Positions 18,736 through 27,857 of a DNA stretch of 64,000 nucleotides are shown in pieces. Positions within the stretch are counted from its first letter, which is position 1. Every line of letters starts with the position of its first letter. Source of the stretch: Candidatus Calescibacterium sp. (GTDB taxonomy: Bacteria > Calescibacteriota > Calescibacteriia > Calescibacteriales > Calescibacteriaceae); the NCBI GenBank assembly GCA_025060505.1, contig JANXBU010000001.1:288418-352417 (forward strand), in the 5' to 3' direction. The position numbers were made by a program, and so were the translations under genes. The notes under the pieces were generated by a model. The model saw nothing but the letters and a program-made list of their open reading frames with translations. It ran no database searches and had not been told where the DNA came from.

Positions 18736-19530
18736 ATGCAAGCGAGCGTATCATTCCAAATATTCCTGAAAAACCCAATAAACGAGGACATGTTTAGAAT
18801 GATAAGCTCGGCTGGATTCAAGAGATGTGAGCTTTGGTCTATGGGAGAGCATGTAAATTACAGAGATAAAAAATTAAGAGAAAAAATAAAGATGTACTCA
18901 GAAAAATACAATGTCTTGTTAGATACAGCTCATCTTCCATTACATACAAATGATTTCAAAATCTCTCTTGGAGATAAAGAAATTGGAAAAAAATCTCTTG
19001 ATGAACTCCTTTATGCAAGCGAATTTTTAGATACCTTAGATGTAAAAACTTATGTAATTCATGTGAGCGGAGACCTTGAAATATTCTACAAGAATTTTTC
19101 AAAACTATACTATAACTCGGAAAAAAATTTCGCCTTTGAAAATGATCCTATGGGTTTTCCTTTGACCAAAGATATTCCTAAAATTCTTGAAGACCTAAAA
19201 AGAGAACTTAGGGATTCAGAAAAAAGACTTGGAGCCTGTCTTGATATTGGCCACGCGAATATATGGGAAAAACCTCCGGAAAAAACTGTAATTGAACTTG
19301 GAAAGTCCATAATAGCAACCCACATTTCAGATAATGATGGAAAATATGACCTGCATGTCCCTCCCGGAGAAGGAAACATCAACTGGGATGAAGTTTTGAA
19401 AGCCTTCAAAACAATAGAGTACAAACATAACTTTACATTTGAAATATCCCCATCTTTTGAATATGAGCAGATACCCAAAGTATTGGAAAGATTAAAAAAT
19501 TTCTGTGAGCAAAATAATATCTTGATATGA
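18736..19530 (+). CDS. Sugar-phosphate isomerase/epimerase-like TIM barrel
   Basis: Member of the AP-endonuclease-2/xylose-isomerase-like TIM-barrel superfamily. Metal-binding-type residues are visible in FAFEND, CLDIGHAN, ATHISDNDGKYDLHVPPGEGNINW and the final FEIS strand. This His/Asp/Glu set normally binds one to three divalent metals and supports sugar isomerisation, epimerisation or AP-site cleavage. The short size (264 aa) and the HVPPGEGNINW motif favour a sugar isomerase/epimerase over endonuclease IV. The substrate is unknown. The stop overlaps the start of the next gene by 4 bp (ATGA), so the two are translationally coupled. Confidence 0.85.
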   Translation: MQASVSFQIFLKNPINEDMFRMISSAGFKRCELWSMGEHVNYRDKKLREKIKMYSEKYNVLLDTAHLPLHTNDFKISLGDKEIGKKSLDELLYASEFLDTLDVKTYVIHVSGDLEIFYKNFSKLYYNSEKNFAFENDPMGFPLTKDIPKILEDLKRELRDSEKRLGACLDIGHANIWEKPPEKTVIELGKSIIATHISDNDGKYDLHVPPGEGNINWDEVLKAFKTIEYKHNFTFEISPSFEYEQIPKVLERLKNFCEQNNILI

Positions 19531-21089
19531 TTCTGAAATGGAATGGTTGGGGATATGAAGGAGAAGGAATCTCTCCTGAAAGAGTCAAGAAGATGATGGA
19601 TATTCTCTCTGGTTTTCTTGGTATATCCGAAAAAGATTATTTTGAACCCGTGAATTTAAATTACTTCAAACTTCCTGAGCCGAAAATCAATCTTGAAAAT
19701 CTGAATCTAAATTTCTCAACCGAAAGATATGAAAGAGTTCTTCATTCTTCTGGGAGGAGTTATAAAAATCTTGTGAGATTGAAAAGAGGAAACATCAAAA
19801 CTTTTCCGGATGCGGTAGTTTATCCGAGATCAAAAGAAGATATTATTCGTTTGCTTGAGTTCTGCGATATAAATAACATAGCTTGTATTCCTTTTGGGGG
19901 TGGAACCAGTGTAGTTGGCGGTGTTGATACATACGAAATAGAAAAACCTGTAATAACTATTGATATGAAAAAGATGGCAGATGTAGTTTCCGCTGATATG
20001 AAATCTAAAACGGCAAGGGTTATGGCAGGAATAAGGGGACCAGAACTTGAAGATAAACTTCGGAGATTTGGGCTCGCATCAAGGCATTACCCTCAATCAT
20101 TTTATTTTTCTACCCTTGGAGGCTGGATAGCAGCAAGGTCAGCAGGTCATTTCTCATCAAGATATGGGAAGATAGAAGATATGGTTCAGAGTATTGAGGT
20201 GATAACTCCAAAAGGTATAATAAGTAATCATGATTTTCCATCCACAGCTTGTGGTCCAGATATACCGAGAATATTTACAGGTTCTGAGGGAATATTTGGA
20301 ATAATAACAGAAGCGACTATAATCTGTCATCTTCCACCGGAAAAGAAGCTCTCAACATCTTTTGTTTTTCCGAGTTTTGAGCAAGCAGCTGAATGCTCAA
20401 GATACATAGTCCAGAAAGGAATATTTCCGCCACTGATGAGAATACTTGATGAAAGAGAATATATGCTTTCTTCAATTTTGTCTGGAGGAAAAATAGATAG
20501 CGGAAGCTTGTTCATAGTTGGCTTTGAAGCGGATCAGGAAAACCAAGATGTTGTTGAGTCTGAATTTCAATTTGTAAGAAAGATTTGTGAAAGATTCGGA
20601 GGAAAGGATGAAGGAAAGAAAAAATTTGAAGACTGGAAAAAGGAGTATTTTGAACAACCGTATCTCAGAGATGTTCTTATGGACTTCTGTGTAATTGTGG
20701 ATACACTTGAGACTGCAACAAGTTGGTCTAACCTTATGAATCTTTATACAAAAGTCAAAGAAAGTATGGAAAAAGCTATTTTTTCAGAGAGCATAGGAGG
20801 AGTTTCTTGCAGGATAACCCATATTTATGAGTCCGGAGCGTCTTTGTATTTTACATTCTTTGCGAAGGGAAAACATGGATACGAAGAGGAGTTCTGGTGG
20901 AAAATAAAGAAAGCAGCTTCTGATGCTATATCTGAGAATGGCGGAACAATCTCACATCACCACGGGGTTGGACGCGACCATAAGATATGGGCTAAAAAAG
21001 AACTAAAAGAGTCTCTTACACTAATAAAATCTATCAAAAATTCTCTTGATCCAAAGAACATAATGAATCCCGGAAATTTAGTGGATTAA
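19527..21089 (+). CDS. FAD-binding oxidase, alkyl-DHAP-synthase-like
   Basis: Resembles alkyldihydroxyacetone-phosphate synthase (AGPS), which swaps the acyl group of acyl-DHAP for a fatty alcohol to make ether lipids. Supporting features are the N-terminal KWNGWGYEG motif seen in eukaryotic AGPS, the FAD-binding GGGTSVVGGVD and STLGGWIAARSAGHFSS segments, TGSEGIFGIITEATI, and the active-site HHHGVGRDH at residues 477-485. The C-terminal DPKNIMNPGNL is shared by the wider FAD-oxidase_C family. At 520 aa it is the length of bacterial homologues. Related D-lactate/glycolate dehydrogenases lack the HHHGVGRDH and KWNGWGY pair. It is coupled by 4 bp to the TIM-barrel gene. Confidence 0.85.
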   Translation: MILKWNGWGYEGEGISPERVKKMMDILSGFLGISEKDYFEPVNLNYFKLPEPKINLENLNLNFSTERYERVLHSSGRSYKNLVRLKRGNIKTFPDAVVYPRSKEDIIRLLEFCDINNIACIPFGGGTSVVGGVDTYEIEKPVITIDMKKMADVVSADMKSKTARVMAGIRGPELEDKLRRFGLASRHYPQSFYFSTLGGWIAARSAGHFSSRYGKIEDMVQSIEVITPKGIISNHDFPSTACGPDIPRIFTGSEGIFGIITEATIICHLPPEKKLSTSFVFPSFEQAAECSRYIVQKGIFPPLMRILDEREYMLSSILSGGKIDSGSLFIVGFEADQENQDVVESEFQFVRKICERFGGKDEGKKKFEDWKKEYFEQPYLRDVLMDFCVIVDTLETATSWSNLMNLYTKVKESMEKAIFSESIGGVSCRITHIYESGASLYFTFFAKGKHGYEEEFWWKIKKAASDAISENGGTISHHHGVGRDHKIWAKKELKESLTLIKSIKNSLDPKNIMNPGNLVD

Positions 21090-21188
21090 GAATGATTGAG
21101 GATCTAATTTAATGTGCAACCTATTCAAAAACACAAGCAGCAGATACTGGGAGATCATCAGATACTGTGAGATAAAGCCTATATAATA

Positions 21189-22492
21189 ATTTTTTCTGTA
21201 ATTCACTTTCTTGTAAAATTCATCTGGTGCTACCTTTTTTTCGATTACTTGACACTTGAGGATGCAGCCAGATCATTTACTTATATTCATTCTTTTCTAT
21301 ACTCAAAAGACATATACATATATCAACTAGACGTAAGTTATCACGGAGCTCTATTACCTTCAATTTTGTATTATCCTTTTCTGATAGTATTTGGCTTTGA
21401 CGTAATGTCTTTCAGAATTGCCAATTCTTTTTTCTCTTCTTTTACTCTCTTCATTCTTATGATCCTCCTCAAAGACACGAAAAAAAAGTTATCTTGTTTT
21501 TACTTTTTACTTTTCCTCCTCTTTTCTTCCAGAGAAATACCATGCTAATTGGGAACTATGCATTCATACCTCTATTTACTATCTTGGTTATGGAGACAAG
21601 AGGTTTTTTAATGGGATTGTTTCTGGGGCTTTCAATACAAAATCATTTCCTATCTATATTTCTTGCAATTTTCTCAAGGCAACAAAAATTTGGAAGCTTT
21701 ATCTTGGGACTTTTCTTCGGATCTATTCCAATGCTGATATTCAATCTGTTTAATTTTGTAAAATATGGTAGCATTCCCACAATAGAAGACTTGATGGTAA
21801 GACCAAAACTTACACCACCCAAAATATTTCCAGAAATTCTAAGATATGATATTCTGTTCGTCCCATTTTTAATCATCTTTCTCGCACAGGTAATAGCTAG
21901 CAAGAACATAAAAATAATATTCTCTGTGATTTTGCTTCTATTCATGCAAGAAGAGAGATATTTCATGTATGTTTGGAGTATACTTATATGGACAGTATCA
22001 AAAAATTTTTCAAATTCAAAGATCGGGAGACTTCCTCTACTCTCTATGTTTTACTTTGCTTCGAATGTCCCATCACCAAACATTGATTTAAGCTATACAA
22101 TGTATCCTTATGGAAAAAGACATTTCTTCAGAGAAAATGATATTATTGAAAAGAATATATCGTGTGTTGAGAATTTCATAAGGAATACGGATATAATAGC
22201 AGGAGACATAGTTTCTACTAACTTTATAAAATTCTTTTATCCTTGGAAAAACATTTACTACTATATAGGATTCAGCTATGTTATTCCCATTGAGTTCAAA
22301 CAAGATACAAAAAGCGTGGTTATCTTCAAATCCTCGGAATTCAGAGATATTCCCTGGGAAAGAATGTATGTTCTCCATTCAAGAAACAAAAATAAGCTCA
22401 AACAGATGCATAAATTAGTATATGGGAAGATCAAGTTCAGAGAAACTGGGTTAAAGAGTATATTCAAGGGTATATTTACTTCTTCTGGTTAG
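21189..22492 (+). pseudogene. GT-C membrane glycosyltransferase split by a -1 frameshift
   Basis: Two overlapping frames together make one polytopic protein. The first frame, open from about 21171, gives a membrane helix (residues like IIIFSVIHFLVKF), then LEDAARSFTYIHSF, an acidic first-loop motif as in ArnT/PMT-type GT-C enzymes. It stops at 21548. The second frame supplies further helices from 21488 and ends at 22492. Joining them by a -1 shift at the A8 run 21480-21487 (heptamer A AAA AAG) gives a continuous helix VILFLLFTFPPLFF. No ATG/GTG/TTG precedes the first helix; the coordinate given uses an ATT. It may be a pseudogene, a sequencing indel or a slippage gene. Confidence 0.65.
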
Positions 22493-22685
22493 AGATATTC
22501 TGTCTAGATTATGCCAATAATTGTTATAGCATCAATTGGTTCTATTTACATCAGTTTACATCATATGTTTAAAACTTTCTGATTTGATTTAGGATATTTA
22601 TTCTCAGAAATGTGATACTTTTATAAGTCATTTTTGTCATAAGAGAACTCAGATAAAATTTTTTAGCAAAGCATTTAAGTGGCTT
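22493..22685. other. AT-rich convergent intergenic spacer
   Basis: No gene or convincing terminator is visible between the convergent glycosyltransferase and hldE-type genes. Confidence 0.4.
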
Positions 22686-23177
22686 TTATTCTCTATAAAC
22701 ATTCAAAATTTTTCTTATTATTTCTGATGTAGATATTCCTTGCACAAGTTTTACTCTTATGATCTTTCCACCTCTTTTTTTTACAATATCGGCTCCAACA
22801 ATTGAACTCTCTTCCCAATCTTCTCCCTTTACAAGAACATCTGGCTGTATTTGAGAGATCAGGCTATATGGAGTATCTTCCGAAAATGGCACAACATAGT
22901 CGACAGCTTCGCAAGCTGCAACTACAACTTGCCTCATTTCCAATGGTATAATAGGTCTTCTGATTCCTTTGAGCCTTCTGACGGACTGATCTGTATTGAT
23001 ACCTACAAATAGAAAATCCGCGTTCTTTTTTGCCTCCAGAAATGTTTTCACATGTCCAGCATGCAATATATCAAAACACCCGTTAGTGAAAGCTATTTTT
23101 TTCCCCTCACTTCTTATTTTCTCAGAGATGATATAAGCTTTTTCAGGATCAACAATTTTGTCTTGCGGATCTCTCAT
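22686..23177 (-). CDS. rfaE2: D-glycero-beta-D-manno-heptose 1-phosphate adenylyltransferase
   Basis: Makes ADP-heptose for the LPS inner core, corresponding to the C-terminal half of HldE. The nucleotidyltransferase signature FTNGCFDILHAGHVKTF contains H39-x-G-H42. VGINTDQSVRRLKGIRRP, the KGEDWEESSIVGAD segment and the ISTSEII motif complete the match. The length of 163 aa is that of the stand-alone enzyme, so the kinase partner (HldA/RfaE1) must be encoded elsewhere. Its ATG overlaps the stop of the upstream chemoreceptor-like gene by 4 bp, an unusual operon partner. It is the best evidence here for an LPS outer membrane. Confidence 0.93.
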   Translation of the reverse strand: MRDPQDKIVDPEKAYIISEKIRSEGKKIAFTNGCFDILHAGHVKTFLEAKKNADFLFVGINTDQSVRRLKGIRRPIIPLEMRQVVVAACEAVDYVVPFSEDTPYSLISQIQPDVLVKGEDWEESSIVGADIVKKRGGKIIRVKLVQGISTSEIIRKILNVYRE

Positions 23178-25288
23178 GTTTTGTAGTGTTTTGTAATTCT
23201 TTCAAGTCTGGTTCCGAGCTCTGAAACAAGCTTCACCTTTGATAGAGAAAAAGTAACTATCTTGTTTATTTCATATATTATATTTCCAAGATCCCTTGTT
23301 TTGTTCTTAATATCTTCTATCTCAGAAAATTGAGATCTCGATTCATCTTTTATTCTGACCAGCTCACTTGTCAGTTTTGCTACTGTTGGTCCGGTCTTAT
23401 TTATCTTATCTGACGTTATGTTTAGTTCCTCAGATATTCTAACAAGTACATTGTTCATTTCTCTTAATATTGGATCAGCATGATCTGAATTTCTTTTTGC
23501 TAAATCAAAAACCCGTATAACCCTTTGAGATAAATCTTGAATTCCAAATATCTTTGTATCTATACCAGCAAGGTTCTGAACAGATTTTTCCAAACTCGCT
23601 ATAGAAGATGAGAACTTTGTCCTTACCTCTTCTACGATATTTTTGGATTTGTTTATTCCTGATGATATATTCTCTTTAGTATTTGATACATCTGTTATAT
23701 TTTCCTCTATGTTAGTTTCAGAAATTCTGACAGCAGAGCTTATTTTTTGGTTTATGTTTTTCAGCTTATCCTTTATCTTTTTGATTTTATTTTCAGTGTC
23801 TTGCGAAAGTTTCTTTATTTCCTCTGCAACAACTCCAAACTCTTTTCCCCTTTGTCCTTTTTCGTGGGAGGCTATTATTGATGCGTTTATAGCGAGCATA
23901 TTTGTATCATCTGTAAAATCAAGAAGTTCAAAAACTACCCCCATTATCTCTTCTATTTCTTTCTGAGCAGAGGAAAGAAGATCTGATAGATCGTTCTTTA
24001 TCTTCCTTATATTTATTATACATGAGCTTATGTTATCAGATTCTGAAACAATCTGATATACACCTTCTCCCAGAACATCTAACAGAGCATAGATCTCTCG
24101 AGAGTTCTCTAATGTTTCTGAAATTATACGTTTTAGAGTTTCAATAGATTTTGAAAATTCATCTATTTGTGAGACAAGTATATCAATATGTCCGAGTTCT
24201 TCTGTACCCCTTTTTATATCGAGTATATCAGATATGACTTCATCTGATTTTTGAGGTAAATATTGGATGGTATCTCTTACATAAGATATAGAATTATCTA
24301 TCTCGCTTATTTTTTGGAAAATAGATTCCATAGTTTCCACAATTGAGTCGATGTTCATTACTGTGTTGAATTCTCTGTTGTGTATTCCATCAACAAGCGC
24401 TTCTATCTCCAATATTTTTGAGTTCTGCTCCGCTGTGTTCAGATTAATCTTTTCCATGGTTTTGTATATATCTTGCGACATATCTGAAAGTTTTTTTGAT
24501 ACAATTTTTATATTGTGAATCTCATTTTTAAGTATCTCTATCATACGAGAGAAAGATTCTGCTATCTCCTGTATCTCATCCCCTGTTTCAACTTCAACTT
24601 TCTCTCTCAATTCTCCTTCTTTTGATATTTTCTCAGTCCTATCTTTGAGGTGAACTAGAGGTTTTATATTACTTCTGATCAGGTATGCCATAAGGATTGC
24701 GACGAAAATTGTAGCTACTCCTATAGTCAATCCAATAAGAGATATCCTTCTGAAAAAGTCTCTGTAAAAGTTTTGTAATGTTAGGACCAGCGCTGTGTAT
24801 CCCTTTATTGTTTGTTCTCCGACTCCAATACCAAATCCTTCCTTCTCGCTTTTAACTGGATAAAGAAACATTATTATTTCTTCTCCGGTAGCTGTTTTTC
24901 TCTCTATGATCCTTCTGTCTGAAACACCATTTTCAGATACAATACCTGATATAAACCAAGATATATCCTCAGCAATCTTCTGATCCTTTGTTTTGAAGGC
25001 CAAAATCTCTCCCTTTCTGTTAATAGCAGATGCAAATATAACATCTTCATCTCTCATAAAGAGATTTATCGCTTCCGAAAGTAGAAATTTTTCCTCGGCC
25101 ATGATTCCATAGGATATAGAAGAATGCTTGTTCAGAAAATCGGCAAGTTGAACTCCCTTATCAACAAGCTGCTTTTTGAATATATCACGAAAATTCACAT
25201 AAACAAGACCGCTGAACATAAGTATCACAACAAGTATCGTTCCCACCGTCAAAGATATAAGTTTGAAACTCAAAGAAGCTGTATTCAT
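23174..25288 (-). CDS. Methyl-accepting-chemotaxis-like transducer, divergent
   Basis: Two membrane segments (about 10-31 and 183-204) flank a periplasmic sensor of about 150 residues. A HAMP domain (205-255) with PLVHL and a DEIQEIAESFSRMI half follows, then about 450 residues of coiled coil. The tip (455-495) keeps DDTNMLAINAS and KEFGVVAEEIKKLSQDT from the MCP hairpin. The usual IEAARAGE is replaced by IIASHEKG, so a hairpin glutamate important for CheA/CheW contact is missing. No che gene is nearby. It may signal to something other than flagella. It overlaps rfaE2 by 4 bp and follows the HDOD gene by 84 bp. Confidence 0.85.
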   Translation of the reverse strand: MNTASLSFKLISLTVGTILVVILMFSGLVYVNFRDIFKKQLVDKGVQLADFLNKHSSISYGIMAEEKFLLSEAINLFMRDEDVIFASAINRKGEILAFKTKDQKIAEDISWFISGIVSENGVSDRRIIERKTATGEEIIMFLYPVKSEKEGFGIGVGEQTIKGYTALVLTLQNFYRDFFRRISLIGLTIGVATIFVAILMAYLIRSNIKPLVHLKDRTEKISKEGELREKVEVETGDEIQEIAESFSRMIEILKNEIHNIKIVSKKLSDMSQDIYKTMEKINLNTAEQNSKILEIEALVDGIHNREFNTVMNIDSIVETMESIFQKISEIDNSISYVRDTIQYLPQKSDEVISDILDIKRGTEELGHIDILVSQIDEFSKSIETLKRIISETLENSREIYALLDVLGEGVYQIVSESDNISSCIINIRKIKNDLSDLLSSAQKEIEEIMGVVFELLDFTDDTNMLAINASIIASHEKGQRGKEFGVVAEEIKKLSQDTENKIKKIKDKLKNINQKISSAVRISETNIEENITDVSNTKENISSGINKSKNIVEEVRTKFSSSIASLEKSVQNLAGIDTKIFGIQDLSQRVIRVFDLAKRNSDHADPILREMNNVLVRISEELNITSDKINKTGPTVAKLTSELVRIKDESRSQFSEIEDIKNKTRDLGNIIYEINKIVTFSLSKVKLVSELGTRLERITKHYKT

Positions 25289-25295
25289 ACAATTT

Positions 25296-25301
25296 ATTTT
25301 A
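25296..25301 (-). promoter_or_regulatory. Putative -10 box, leaderless type
   Basis: On the minus strand TAAAAT ends 7 nt before the transducer ATG at 25288; no Shine-Dalgarno is present. Confidence 0.3.
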
Positions 25302-25372
25302 AAAGTTTTAGCCGAATATTAATAATTTTTGAGAGCTTCTTTTATGATCCGGTAAATTAATGATCCAAGACC

Positions 25373-26245
25373 TTATATAAGAGTTTCTTTAAGTTCTATC
25401 TCAAGCTTAGGATAAATCTCAACGGCTTCCTGTACAAATTCCTCTATATCCTCAGGTTTTATCTTTGTTGTCTTAAATATTTCTTGATCTATTTCATATG
25501 AGAGTGTATCAATACCTGCTCCTATACCTGTTATTTGCGCTATCCTATCACCTACATGCACACAAACACAACTTTTGTAAAGATCACTATTTTTATCTTT
25601 TATTATACCAAGCTTATTGAATTTAGATACAACAAATTTTATATCTTCTGGAACCTTCCACATTTCAAGAATTATAAGCGTAAGCTCTGTGCTTGTAAAA
25701 CCAATGACCTTTTTCTCAACTTTCTGGAAATCTTTTTCATACATAACTTCAGCTTTTATTCTATCAATATACTTTGACATCAGATAATCCATACTTATTT
25801 TTCCGAGGTTCCTCATAACGGCTGCGGTAAAAGATATCTCCTCCACGTTTGGGAAGAAATTCTTACTTACAGACTTTGCAACATAAGCTCCAATAAACGA
25901 TTGCAAGCTTAACTCTCCCCTCTTTATTTTGAAATTTTTTAACTCCACATTATAGACATTTTTTGAGTAGGCAGATAAAAGTATTGATTCAATAGCTTTA
26001 AAACCTAAAAGAGATACAGCATGCTCCAATGAAGATATTCTGCGAGAAAAACCATATATTGGAGAGTTAGCTATTTTCAGAACATCAAGCGATATTATTG
26101 GATCTTTTGCTATCTCATCTGCTACATGTTTTGCAGACACCGCAGGATTTCTTATTTTTTCAAGAGCTTTCAATATAACACTTGATAATGGAGGAACTCT
26201 TTCTATAGCATTCCTTATTTCTTTGTCGGTTATCCTACTATCCAT
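25373..26245 (-). CDS. HDOD domain signalling protein
   Basis: HDOD domains are HD-GYP-related folds lacking metal-dependent phosphodiesterase residues; they act as output or adaptor modules in signalling. The match rests on the N-terminal ERVPPLSSVILKALEKI, the DEIAKDPIISLDVLKIANSP segment, the YGFSRRISSLEHAVSLLGF helix pair and the later AAVMRNLGKISMDYL region, in the family order. The length of 290 aa is that of a single-domain HDOD protein with no receiver domain attached. It precedes the chemoreceptor-like gene on the same strand, so both may serve one pathway. TATTAT lies 6 nt before the ATG. Confidence 0.88.
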   Translation of the reverse strand: MDSRITDKEIRNAIERVPPLSSVILKALEKIRNPAVSAKHVADEIAKDPIISLDVLKIANSPIYGFSRRISSLEHAVSLLGFKAIESILLSAYSKNVYNVELKNFKIKRGELSLQSFIGAYVAKSVSKNFFPNVEEISFTAAVMRNLGKISMDYLMSKYIDRIKAEVMYEKDFQKVEKKVIGFTSTELTLIILEMWKVPEDIKFVVSKFNKLGIIKDKNSDLYKSCVCVHVGDRIAQITGIGAGIDTLSYEIDQEIFKTTKIKPEDIEEFVQEAVEIYPKLEIELKETLI

Positions 26246-26251
26246 AGATTT

Positions 26252-26257
26252 ATAATA
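26252..26257 (-). promoter_or_regulatory. Putative -10 box, leaderless type
   Basis: On the minus strand TATTAT ends 6 nt before the HDOD ATG (26245), with AAATCT between. Confidence 0.35.
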
Positions 26258-26322
26258 ATCACATTTTCACAAATTTATTTCCTTTTTTTATCTCCAATTA
26301 TACAATCCTTAAAACAACTATT

Positions 26323-26574
26323 ATGGAAGGAATATCAAAGGATGGAAATAAGATCCAGAATTATATAAGAGATAGGTTATTTGGGAAGTTAAAGTATTTG
26401 ATATATGCATTTGCACTAACACTGGTTATATTTGGAGTTTTTATGTATGCAAGGACAATAGAAGACGAACACATATCTGGAGCCTTCGGTCTTTTTCCAG
26501 TTGCAGTTATTCTTATTATATTTTTCGGTTTGATTTTATTTGAGTTTGTCAGAGAGCAAAAAAATAAAAAATAA
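26323..26574 (+). CDS. Small two-span membrane protein
   Basis: The 83 residues contain two strong hydrophobic helices, about 25-43 (LIYAFALTLVIFGVFMYA) and 55-74 (FGLFPVAVILIIFFGLILF), joined by an acidic EDEH loop. The N-terminus is polar with basic residues and the C-terminus is EQKNKK, suggesting both ends are cytoplasmic. I do not recognise a family. It is divergent from the HDOD gene and convergent with the FmdB gene. There is no ribosome site; TAAAAC lies 7 nt before the ATG. Confidence 0.55.
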   Translation: MEGISKDGNKIQNYIRDRLFGKLKYLIYAFALTLVIFGVFMYARTIEDEHISGAFGLFPVAVILIIFFGLILFEFVREQKNKK

Positions 26575-26698
26575 TCGCTTAATCAAAATCGCAAAATATC
26601 GTTTTAGTTTCTCCAAAAGAACAGAATGAAGGTTTTGTATGCAGTTTCAAGGTTTATTTCTACAAAAGATTTGAGAATAATTATTGAATCCATATTCG

Positions 26699-27076
26699 CT
26701 ATTCATTTTCAGAACTACTCTCCGTTTCTCCTTCTTCTTTGTTTTGTGTCTGTCCACCGCTTAGCTCTTCACTGATACCTTCTACCGCTTCATCTATATC
26801 TACATCTGAACCTATTTCATCTTGATATTCTTTTAGGGTTTTTCTCATCCAGCTTTTGATACTTTCTGGATTATTTACATCAACACTTCTTAAAGCATCT
26901 TCAACTGTACTTTCTATTCTTTCTTCATCTGATTTCAGACGAGCAAACCTTGATATTATCCTTTGCAATTGATCAGAATCGCATTTTTTACACGTCAATT
27001 TTTCTTCATCCCAAGAATATACCAGAAAGGTGTTTTTATATCCACAGCTTTTACATATATATTCATATATAGGCAT
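26699..27076 (-). CDS. FmdB-family zinc-ribbon protein
   Basis: Starts with the diagnostic MPIYEYICKSCGY and has a second knuckle CKKC, giving Zn ligands C8, C11, C29 and C32. FmdB-like ribbons were linked to formamidase regulation in Methylophilus, but most are of unknown role. The ribbon covers about 42 residues. The rest is an acidic, low-complexity C-terminal extension with a helical SVDVNNPESIKSWMRKTLKEY part, longer than in typical 70-100 residue members. A strong GGGGGAAAAAGCT leader gives a good ribosome site. It is divergent from the TetR gene, sharing an 18-bp palindrome between them. Confidence 0.85.
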   Translation of the reverse strand: MPIYEYICKSCGYKNTFLVYSWDEEKLTCKKCDSDQLQRIISRFARLKSDEERIESTVEDALRSVDVNNPESIKSWMRKTLKEYQDEIGSDVDIDEAVEGISEELSGGQTQNKEEGETESSSENE

Positions 27077-27135
27077 AGCTTTTTCCCCCTTTATTTGAAC
27101 AGATATTCAAAATCCTGAAAAAACATATTTTAAAC

Positions 27136-27153
27136 ATTTATTTATAAATAAAT
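27136..27153. promoter_or_regulatory. 18-bp perfect palindrome, possible TetR operator
   Basis: ATTTATTTATAAATAAAT is its own reverse complement and lies in the spacer between the divergent FmdB and TetR genes, the usual place for an autoregulatory operator. The sequence is pure A/T, so chance occurrence is not excluded. Confidence 0.4.
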
Positions 27154-27190
27154 ATTGCATATTCAAAAAAATGATTTAAAAGCCGAAAAA

Positions 27191-27799
27191 ATGAGAATGC
27201 CCGAAGAAACCAACAGAAGATACAGAAAAAACAGAATCCCAGAGATATTAAATGTAGCTGCAAGGTTATTCAGAGAAAAGGGATTCAGCGCCACCTCCAT
27301 ACAAGATATAGCTCAGGAAATAGGCATAGAAAAAGGAGCAATATACTACTGGATAAAAAGTAAAGACGACATACTTTACCAACTTATAGAGAATGAAGGA
27401 GAAAGGTTTATTCAGAATGTATCTAAAATCATAGATGAAGAAATTTCTCCAGATAAAAAACTAGAAAAGTTCATGAAAAAACATATAGATGTACTTACAG
27501 AAAACGTTGATAAAGCTAGTGTTTTTTTCAATGAACACAGATCTCTACCGAAAAAATGGAAATCAAAGATAATACAATTCAGAGATAAATATGAATCTAT
27601 TTTGAGAAAGATAATAGAAGAAGGACAAAAAGAGGGAAAAATAAGAAAAGATATCGATGCCAAGATAATTGGTTTTGCTATACTCGGGATGATAAATTGG
27701 GTGTTTCACTGGTTCTCAAAAAGCGGGAGATACTCTTCATCTGAAATAGGTGATGCCTTTTGGGAAATAATATACAGTGGCATCAAGAAACAAGATTAA
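27191..27799 (+). CDS. TetR/AcrR-family transcriptional regulator
   Basis: The N-terminal DNA-binding domain is clear: EILNVAARLFREKGFSATSIQDIAQEIGIEKGAIYYWIKSKDDIL, with a helix-turn-helix at roughly residues 25-45 from this start. The C-terminal ligand/dimer domain (about 60-200) is all helical and ends in a GMINWVFHWFSKSGRYSSSEIG region often seen in regulators of fatty-acid and acyl-CoA genes (FadR/TetR_C_33-like). That link is an inference. I chose the ATG at 27191; a TTG at 27155 would place the start inside the upstream palindrome region, and another ATG lies at 27197. Confidence 0.9.
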   Translation: MRMPEETNRRYRKNRIPEILNVAARLFREKGFSATSIQDIAQEIGIEKGAIYYWIKSKDDILYQLIENEGERFIQNVSKIIDEEISPDKKLEKFMKKHIDVLTENVDKASVFFNEHRSLPKKWKSKIIQFRDKYESILRKIIEEGQKEGKIRKDIDAKIIGFAILGMINWVFHWFSKSGRYSSSEIGDAFWEIIYSGIKKQD

Positions 27800-27857
27800 T
27801 TAAGATTAAGAATTAATCTATTTAAAATTTGTAACACTGTAATATCAAAAAGCTGTA

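Noticed and set aside
23643-23966. Plus-strand 107-codon frame inside the transducer gene
   Set aside because: Antisense shadow of coiled-coil coding sequence; composition is Ser/Phe/Ile-biased as expected for a reverse complement of Glu/Lys-rich helices.
25124-25360. Plus-strand frame at the 5' end of the transducer gene
   Set aside because: It is antisense to the membrane segment and promoter of a well-supported gene.
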